From Fasciola hepatica (Eukaryota; Platyhelminthes; Trematoda; Plagiorchiida; Fasciolidae): DNA of 64,000 nucleotides. The DNA is taken from contig CANUEZ040000183.1 of assembly GCA_948099385.1 (NCBI GenBank), positions 1,612,001 to 1,676,000 on the forward strand. Direction: 5' to 3'. Position 1 is the first letter of the stretch. Each line of letters starts with the position of its first letter. The notes under the pieces are model-generated. The model had not been told where the DNA came from. It did no database searches and saw only the letters and a list, made by a program, of their open reading frames with translations. Positions 57,276-64,000 of the stretch are shown here, one piece after another. The translations under genes were made by a program, and so were the position numbers.

Positions 57276-58380
57276 TTAGTGCAGTAGCTCTGAGTTCAAA
57301 AAAATTGCGACTAAACGCATGCGGCAAATGGTTCTCATATTTAGGGCTCTAAGTATCCTTCGTTCAACCGGTCAGCACTAAAAGAAGCCAAATGCTGCAG
57401 GATGTTAACATTTTGCATACTCTTCTCAATGGTCACTAATCTGAAACTTACACTAAATGGTATTGGCAAATACAATGAACGAACATGAAGCACTAACTAA
57501 CGCGTTTCTCCAAAAAAGGACTCAGTCTTAATTATTTCCTTTATCAAAAAAACGCACTAGGGCTTAAATTTGAGGATGCCTTTACCCAAAAAGGTAAAAC
57601 AGGGTCTAATTTCCTCACGTAAAATGAAATAATTTCATATGAGTACCCGTTTATAGTAGTGGAAGTTTTAATAGTTTTCGAACTGTATTTAGTCAAGTGC
57701 AATCATTTCCTCCTTTTCTGTATAATCCCGAACTTCAGATTATAGTTCCGGCAAATTCATTTCCTAGAAAACACTGACTGCAGTCTCTCACGTTTAGCAA
57801 CAGAGCTTTCTTTAAATGAACATATTTTGGTTAAGTAGCCCTCTCGTAGTTTGATGGCAACGCAACTATTGGTGGTCTTATTTCACGAATTCATCATTTA
57901 TTTCGATATTTATTGAGGATTAGGCTTGATAAGTTTTACTGACACCTCTCCGTTCTACGATGAATTTAAGTAGCAGGAGATTGGATTTGATTAACAAATA
58001 ATGCATCACGCAGCAACAACGCATAACAGTACTTTCATGGATTTCAATGGTAATTGAAGATTTGTTACTGCATCTTGAAGTATTTGTTAATCCTTCAGTG
58101 GTTTGAATGTGAGAGATGTGTTTTTGTTGGTTCAATAAATGGCAAATCGAGTTTTCACTACTACGAAGTCCGAAGAACCGGATCGGTTTTGGATTTGAGG
58201 CCCCATCCCCGGGCACAATCCGCGGTACGTGTACCGATTCTTACAAAAGACAAACAGATTAACGATAATCGCGAAGAAGTTAACCCATCTACTACTTCCT
58301 GGAATTATTCTTCACTGGCCATCCGACATCAGCGAGTTGTACTTGCTTTTACTTTTACGCAAACAACTCCTGCAGGACGA
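57276..58380. other. No gene; minor repeat fragment
   Basis: The block at 58,293-58,335 (CTTCCTGGAATTATTCTTCACTGG) resembles 27,771-27,815 and is probably the 3' UTR of the retroelement coding on the minus strand at 58,381-58,612. Otherwise unexplained AT-rich DNA. Confidence 0.4.
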
Positions 58381-58612
58381 CTAGTCGATTTCATGAATGC
58401 CTCTGATGGCGGCTTCCCATGCGTTGCGATCGGAGGCAAGGTCAACGCATAGTGAAATCCAGTTCTTGCACCACATACGAAGTCCTAAAACTGATTGAAG
58501 GCCTAGATGTTCTCTGATCTTCAAGGCGAAATTTCCGGTTTGGACAAAGTGATGCTGGAATGCCTTCGTATAGGAGTTCCACATTGGATCGATGGAGAAC
58601 AGGGCAGGTGAC
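58381..58612 (-). pseudogene. 3' end of another non-LTR retrotransposon
   Basis: The minus strand reads HFVQTGNFALKIREHLGLQS, then WCKNWISLCVDLASDRNAWE, ending in AAIRGIHEID and a stop. The W-x6-C-x-x-LA-S-DR-x-x-W pattern is typical of the extreme C-terminus of several flatworm non-LTR elements, where the DR-x-x-W motif is the most conserved. It runs up to the edge of the LTR at 58,613, so the LTR element probably inserted into it or next to it. Confidence 0.45.
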
Positions 58613-58892
58613 GTAATCTTAACTGAACTGACAGGACGTATTGAAATTGCCCCCACCCAGAACTACGCAAACGAAAGTAGCAAGAGGACCAAGGTTGCGA
58701 AAAGCACGTTAGTTGTATTGCAGAATGGATTTGTATAAATACGGTAAAGAGAAAATAATTGGTGGACTCGAAGATGGCCAGTCACAGAAAGCTCTTGTTG
58801 GACTTGTCCGCAGCGATCCCGATTGGCTAAGGCTCATCTGCGTGCGCGGCTACTAAGCTGTACGTGGCCATATCACATGTGACAGCTGCTGA
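58613..58892 (-). repeat. 3' LTR of the gypsy-type element
   Basis: It aligns end to end with 60,711-60,994. Shared text includes TGACAGGACGTATTGAAATT, GAAAGTAGCAAGAGGACCAA and TCTTGTTGGACTTGTCCGC-like blocks on the plus strand. Confidence 0.85.
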
Positions 58893-58901
58893 ATCATCAC
58901 A

Positions 58902-59497
58902 CTAATCCCAAAGGAGTGGAGTCAACTTCATGGTCCAAGTATGTCCAAGGTCGTGTAACACACCAAAATACTCAATTGATTCAAGAGGATTAGGATGTTT
59001 CCCGTTTGATGTCACGGATTTGATCTTTCGTAAATAAGGATACCTCCAATCGTTCAGCAGAGACACATGCAGACCAAACGGCAAGAAACTGTATTGGAAC
59101 ATGCCCATAGAGTGTTAAAAGTTTGTGGTGGTTTGGACTCCATGTGCAGCCGAATTTGCAAGTACACATCAGCCAGATCGATTTTTGAGAAAAACTTGCT
59201 ACCGAGCATGTATTTCATGAAGTCCTCGGGTTCCACCGTAATTGCCGCGCATTTCCGTAAACGAGGGTTCAAGTTCAATCCGTAATCACCGCAAATCCGG
59301 GGCGTTTGTCCGTTGCTCTTCATTGCCACCACAATCAGGTTCGCCCCATTGGATGAAGTCACACGCGCGATGACACCGTCTTGTCCCATTTTGGTAAGCA
59401 TCTTCAGAACGTCCTCTCTCTGGCCGCACGGCAAAACTCGGCATTTCAGGAATACCGGATCACTATCCACGTCCAACTTCGCGGGCTCAACCGCCAT
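58902..59497 (-). pseudogene. Truncated gypsy-type reverse transcriptase
   Basis: The frame from 59,497 has LDVDSDPVFLKCRVLPCGQR, REDVLKMLTKM, DGVIARVTSSNGANLIVVAM, PRICGDYGLNLNPRL and GSKFFSKIDLADVYLQIRL, the Ty3/gypsy RT blocks up to the first catalytic Asp (KIDLADAYLQI). A frameshift near 59,100 moves to a frame with MFQYSFLPFGLHVS (family LPFGLxxA/S). After this the RT stops abruptly: the YxDD box is missing. The frame is separated from protease by two in-frame stops at about 59,520-59,548. Confidence 0.85.
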
Positions 59498-59545
59498 GCC
59501 ACCTTTATTGTTCGAGCATCATGCGATCAACTGCTTAAAAACAAG

Positions 59546-60527
59546 CTAATTCACCGGATTGTCGGACGTCGATTGCTCCAAGGCACGCAGAGCCTTCAAG
59601 TCCAGAATCGATGGACTGTCTACGGAAATTAGGGATCGTACCTGGGTATAGTCGCTCCCCAACCGAACCATTAGCGTAGTCTCACCTAGTAATGAAAGTC
59701 GACGCCCAGTAACACCGTGAATGAGCATGGCAGTGGGTTGTATGGATACACTGGACTGAATCAAGTCGAACACTGATTTCGGAATAATGGGCTCACAGCT
59801 CCCGGTATCCACAACGAAATGATGTTTCAAGCCGTATTGGAACTGGACTGATTTGTACAGGAATTGGTTTGATTCACCCGAAATCTTCAGCGTGTGTACC
59901 GAACTGTCATCAATTTTCGGATCTTTAGAGGTTGCATTCATCACATTGCACTTGGATTGATGGCACACCTTGAGAATGTGATCAGGCTTTCCACAAGAAT
60001 GGCATATCGCATAACGAAAGCGACAGGTGGAAATTGCGTGGAATTCGCTGCGCGATACACACCGACTCGGTTGTACTGGTTCGCGTTCAGGAATCATTTT
60101 GTTACCAGGCTTCGGTTGAGGCGCCTGATTTGTGGGGGCTGGTTTACGAGAACCAGCATGTTGGTAGTGCACTACGGAATGTACAGCCGTCGCCTCGGCC
60201 ACGTCATCCAATTGTTCGCGCGTTGACCGGGCCTCAGAGGACGTAAGTTCGGGATTAAGCAATAGCTTCTTTTGCAATTCCAGATGATTTATATCGGCAA
60301 TGAGATGGTCACGCAACTGGGTCACCAACTGATCACCGAAATCACACTTTGCAACCTGTGTCTGAAGTGTCAGGATGAATTCACTGAACTTCATGTTGGG
60401 ACAACGAACTAGCAATACAAATTTGGCACTTTCGGAAATTGACCGGAACCAGGTGGCCTAGCAGTAGAGCTTCCAACTCGTCGAACGGAACTGCAGCAGG
60501 GACTCTCGGATATGCGGGATTTTCCAT
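59546..60527 (-). pseudogene. Gag with zinc knuckle and aspartic protease, frameshifted
   Basis: An ATG at 60,527 begins MENPAYPRVPAAVPFDELEA. A one-base shift near 60,445 moves to the main 289-codon frame, whose ATG-initiated part ends at 59,546. It contains KFSEFILTLQTQVAKCDFGD (gag), HSCGKPDHILKVC within a C-x2-C-x4-H-x4-C zinc knuckle, and HHFVVDTGSCEPIIPKSVF, the aspartic protease active site with the Asp-Thr-Gly triad intact. LDLKALRALEQS ends the frame. The particle protein and protease would package and mature the element. The frameshift and lack of pol make it non-autonomous. Confidence 0.85.
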
Positions 60528-60710
60528 CGACGACTACATTGAATGACCGCCATCCGTCAAGAAAAATGCAGTCTGGTTCTCCTTCTACACATCCTTCTGT
60601 ATGCTACGTCATAACTCAGAACGTTCAATCCGGTCTTCAGTTTCAGATGCACTATCATGAACGTTCAGCTGTTCAATACTGGGAAGCTCCATGACGCGAC
60701 GCCAATTGTA

Positions 60711-60994
60711 GTAATCTGAACTGAACTGACAGGACGTATTGAAATTGCTCCCACCCAGAACTACGCAAACGAAAGTAGCAAGAGGACCAAGGTTGCGAAA
60801 TAGCACATCAGTTGTATTACAGAACGGGTTTGTATAAATGTGTTAAATCAGAGAAGATAATTGGTAGCTTCGAAGATAACCGATCACAGGGAGCTTTTGT
60901 TGGACTTGTCCGCGGCGATTCTGATTGGTTGAAGCTTATTCGCTTGCGTGGTTACGAAACTGTACGTGGCCGTATCACGTGTGATAGTTGCTGA
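60711..60994 (-). repeat. 5' LTR of the gypsy-type element, with primer-binding site inside
   Basis: It aligns with 58,613-58,892. Immediately inside it (minus strand, about 60,706 to 60,690) is ATTGGCGTCGCGTCATGG, a TGG-beginning stretch at the place expected for a tRNA primer-binding site. The priming tRNA was not identified. Confidence 0.8.
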
Positions 60995-61489
60995 TTTACC
61001 ATGGCAGGATCCCTGGAGACTGTGCCACTGAAGAAAATAGGAAAACACTTCCATAAGCGAGTGGATTTTTCTTACAGTAGGCTTTAGGTCGACCGGAAGA
61101 TGAAACAGCTTACTTCATCGCATCCTTCTTCGCAATGGAATACGGGAATTCATTGATCAATCACTGGAAATATTTATTGCTCTTTGGGGACTCCATTCTT
61201 TACCTGATTGCAGAATAATCTTCACAAAAATCGACTGTGTTAAGTTTATGCTCATGGCGTCTTGCTTTGAAACCACGTTTGGTATGAATAATGTGGAAAA
61301 TATCTGAAGACGTTTTCGAGGGTCGTCAATGTCACATGATTCGCATCTGAGCCATTGGGGTGGGTGTTTTCACTGGTTTCTGTACGCACTAGTCATAAAA
61401 TCTCCCCAACCATATTGCATCATTTTTCAGCGAGTTTGCTCGGCAGACAAACTTATTATTTTGCTATTTTATTATTTGTATAATACGAT
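60995..61489. repeat. Repeat block shared with 39.2-39.5 kb
   Basis: Text around GATGAAACAGCTTACTTCATCGCATCCTTC (61,097-61,127) and the following 200 bp parallels 39,205-39,450, in the same orientation. No coding function recognised. Confidence 0.5.
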
Positions 61490-61675
61490 TCATCACGCAG
61501 CTTGAATGCGCAACTCCCCATTGAAAACCATGGAAGCACTGTACAGCTGTTTCATCCTTTTTAGAAATCACCAGCAGTGCACATCCACCGAACCCCCACG
61601 CGGACTCGAACCCGGGGTGAACGATTGTGAATCGAACACCTTAACCACAAGGCTATCCGGGCTGGCTCTCAACGG
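61490..61675 (-). repeat. tRNA-derived SINE, family 2, left copy
   Basis: The minus strand reads ATAGCCTTGTGGTTAAGG (A-box region), a hairpin around CGATTCACAATCG, then CCGGGTTCGAGTCCGCG (B-box), followed by a GGGGGTTCGGTGG block and the body down to 61,490. The body (61,490-61,618) is repeated in inverse orientation at 61,881-62,012. The tRNA-like part keeps both boxes, but its stems pair poorly. Confidence 0.65.
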
Positions 61676-61880
61676 TATTGTTGAACATCTACACTACATG
61701 ATATAGCACCCTTCCGTCACTGGCTTTGAACGGTAACAACCCGCTTCCCGCACAGCGATCGACCCCTGTGATGGAGCCTCAATACAACGAAGGCATTCTG
61801 TTATGAACAACCTACAGAGCTTGATTACTATGTGCAACTGAGTAGTAGGAAATTAGATTTGTATATTATGATTTATCATT

Positions 61881-62012
61881 TACCCCGAGTTCGAGTCTCC
61901 GTGGGGGTTCGATGGATGCGCACTGCTGATGATTCCTAAAAAGGATGGAACAGCTGTGCAGTGCTTCCATGGTTTTCGATGTGGAGTTGTGCGTTCAAGC
62001 TGCATGATGAAC
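61881..62012 (+). repeat. tRNA-derived SINE, family 2, right (inverted) copy
   Basis: It starts inside the B-box (CCCCGAGTTCGAGTCTCCG), so the A-box half is missing, as in 5'-truncated SINEs. It then continues with GTGGGGGTTCGATGGATGCG and CCTAAAAAGGATGGAACAGC to GCAGCTTGAA-complement text near 62,005. It is about 88-90% identical to the reverse complement of 61,490-61,618 by eye. Confidence 0.65.
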
Positions 62013-62378
62013 CATACAAATCTATTCTCCTGACACTCAACTGAACATTTTACAATTTCTTTAAACAGATGAAAGGTTTTCGACAGACGATAAGTTCCGC
62101 AGCGTTTTGCTTCAACTTTACAGGGCAACCGTTGTTTTTTGCACTTCCGTTTGTTCAGTAGATCCACATCCCGGCTACTGATAACATCGCTAGTAAATAG
62201 TGTTTGAATATTTCCTGCCTCAGCCATATGGGTGCGTTGAAATGGTCCACGGTCATTTGGATTAGACACATGGGTTGTGTGAGGAGAGATATTAGGATTA
62301 GATCAATGCGTCCAACTGCAAGATTACAGTCACATAGTCCTGATATGAGTTATTCGGTTGACAGTGGTCAACTTATGG

Positions 62379-62561
62379 CTACAGTAACTGAGGGGCTTGG
62401 ATGAATGTTTTCCATGTGCACAGAGCGGCTGACAAAAGACGAATGTTGACTGTCTTTGCGGTGGCCATTGTGTGTAAACGGATGTGTATGTATGTGAACA
62501 CTAACGAACGACAATTCCCGCATTCCCCACACAAAAGGGCAGTCGTGACGCATGTGCCCAA
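62379..62561 (-). pseudogene. Penelope-like GIY-YIG C-terminal fragment
   Basis: The minus strand reads RLHTMATAKTVNIRLLSAAL followed by CTWKTFIQAP, parallel to RLHTLTTAEAIRVCLLSPAL of the 39.6 kb fragment. The DNA around 62,440-62,490 matches 39,640-39,700. Only the last helix is recognisable. It lies about 0.3 kb left of family X copy 3, as the 39.6 kb fragment lies 0.6 kb left of copy 1. Confidence 0.55.
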
Positions 62562-62869
62562 GAACCAATCAGTCTATCACACGTCACTGTCCACACCGAC
62601 CACTGACAGAAAACCTACTGCCTACTCTTCACACCAACGCGCCATCCAATCAGACTTATGACACATTGTGATCCCACTCAAGTAATCACATCTGCACACC
62701 ACGCCTGGCAGTCAATACCAACGTCATGTGTCCATGTATTCCTTGCCTCACTATATGAATGGGTCATTGTTGGTTACAGCTAAATACATTTCCCGCACGT
62801 GTTCGTGGTTACCTTTAGACTGGGACTAGACGATCGAGAAATCATTCATCAGGGGTAATCCAGAGGTTT

Positions 62870-63605
62870 GCGCGCTGACACAACGTCGACTGTTTCGTCT
62901 AAACTCCTGTGTATTATGATGAAGAAAGTATTTGTTTTTATTCGAATTTCGACACCAACTGTGAGTAGAACAAAGTAACCCGTGAAATCAGTTAGTCAGT
63001 CATCATGACAGATATGTAGTCGGCCCGTTGAATAGTGGGCTGGGAGGAGAGCCAACCAATCCAGAGGTAGGGCGATCGCATCGGAACAGCGTCAAAGGTT
63101 GTGTCACACACGGTGGCCTGCATCACCGTCACCGTCGAGGAGGAATGCACCGACTTATGCCCACGGACGTTCATGTCCTCACTCTGAATAAAACTCATCA
63201 TTATGTCAGGTTAACAACTGATTGCTTTCGGCGCCCATATTACGGATTGTGTTCTTCACAAGCAGCACAGATTGAGCAGAAAACGAATCAGCTCTCTACG
63301 CGTTACTACAAAGCTATACACACTTGCAAACTTTAGATCAAAATAGCTGAACCATTGACTGAAAATCATTTGGGTAAATAAAGTTCACATTTGTGAAAAT
63401 TGACACATTGTCTTTGAAATGATAATTCAATTATTTGAGCAACCTGTCAACTTTTTGCAATCATTTTGATTGTGTGAGGCAGCATTACGAAGTGCCATGC
63501 TCAATGCATCTCTAATATTGAGTCTCTAAGTTCCCCCTTCCACTTTTCCAGTTGTCATCTATCTCGGTTCTCATGCTTCGACTTGATTCGTCTCCGAAGT
63601 TGCAA
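62870..63605 (+). repeat. Family X repeat, copy 3, right-truncated
   Basis: It starts at GCGCTGACACAACGTCGACTG and follows copy 2 at about 98% to CCGAAGTTGCA (63,604), where similarity stops and unrelated sequence begins. Its minus-strand 69-codon frame (62,992-63,201) is identical to that of copy 2. Confidence 0.85.
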
Positions 63606-64000
63606 GTACATTAGTAGTGATCACAATCTTCCTGAGAATATGACCATTTTCTGGAGACTATATTGGATTTATTTTATCTACGATATTTTCTGATGCTTGG
63701 TTTTGACTTCACCGTTTTATTCGGCTGCGTACGTTCAACTGAACTCATTTTACCGAGGTTTCCGTTGACCTCGATTTAGAATTACTTTCACTTTTCACCG
63801 ACTGTACACACGATCAGTTTGCTTTCCGCTTCACCGTAGCGTTCGTTTGCCTCTCTGTATTTCTCGCATCGGTACTGTTTCGGTACCATGATACAAAGAA
63901 TACACTCTCGCATCTGTCCATCGACTCAAGTCCTCTCTGTTCATTCGATAAAGGGGATTTCGTTCGTAAATCGCTGTGAGACCTCATAAAAAACACGTTT
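63606..64000. other. No supported feature
   Basis: Unique-looking sequence at the window edge with no motif recognised. Confidence 0.4.

Larger units (their letters stand above)
58613..60994 (-). mobile_element. Ty3/gypsy-type LTR retrotransposon, internally deleted (about 2.4 kb)
   Basis: Direct repeats of about 280 bp bound a minus-strand internal region holding gag, aspartic protease and the first RT blocks. The 3' LTR is on the left and the 5' LTR on the right. RNase H, integrase and most of RT are absent, and coding passes from FQYSFLPFGLHVS directly into a short tail ending near 58,902, next to the 3' LTR. The LTRs agree at about 85% by eye, pointing to an old insertion. No target-site duplication was confirmed. 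Confidence 0.85.

Noticed and set aside
48067..63336. Identical 69- and 102-codon frames in family X copies 2 and 3 as genes
   Set aside because: Both strands are open over the same bases and the two copies are about 98% identical overall, so conservation shows only recent duplication.

Overview
This is a eukaryotic window with AT-leaning base composition, split genes with GT-AG introns and dense old mobile elements. The element mix is RTE-clade non-LTR elements with the long SR2-type C-terminus, Penelope-like elements (PLE) with GIY-YIG domains, a small Ty3/gypsy element and tRNA-derived SINEs. That mix resembles parasitic flatworms, and a digenean trematode is my best guess. There is no bacterial operon structure, rRNA or CRISPR array. 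Almost every retroelement reading frame carries stops or frameshifts.

Layout. 2.2-13.6 kb (minus): scattered exons of a receptor whose N-terminal domain looks like the ligand-binding amino-terminal domain of an ionotropic glutamate receptor. Three exons (13.5, 10.8 and 8.3 kb) join in phase and start with a signal peptide. A decayed CR1/Jockey-like RT lies at 4.3-5.5 kb in the same orientation, and a SINE at 10.5 kb. 14.9-16.5 kb (plus): a degenerate PLE. 16.9-24.7 kb: two 501-bp arms, inverted and differing at one base, enclose a 3.8-kb RTE element (minus), two SINEs and a DNA-transposon relic. 25-27 kb: a diverged copy of an uncharacterised multi-kb repeat, called family X here. 27-38 kb: mostly unexplained non-coding DNA with a CT tract, a fold-back element, two possible plus-strand exons and a second transposase relic.

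39.2-63.6 kb: three further family X copies. The copy at 48-55 kb is split by a 3.9-kb RTE element ending in a (TGA)n tract, and the copy at 40.5-44 kb preserves the unoccupied insertion site. An integrin-alpha-like exon (45.4 kb) and a heavily mutated RTE C-terminus (46 kb) lie between copies. At 58.6-61.0 kb a 2.4-kb LTR element (minus) keeps both LTRs, gag, protease and the start of RT, but has lost the rest of pol. Inverted SINE copies and a PLE tail lie at 61.5-62.6 kb.

The host genes here are only pieces of long genes diluted by introns and repeats. No complete host gene can be assembled from this window. The most unusual structures are the near-identical inverted arms, family X with its filled and empty sites, and the same RT active-site change (YADH in place of YADD) in both RTE copies. 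All homology calls are from memory of family motifs; no database search was possible.
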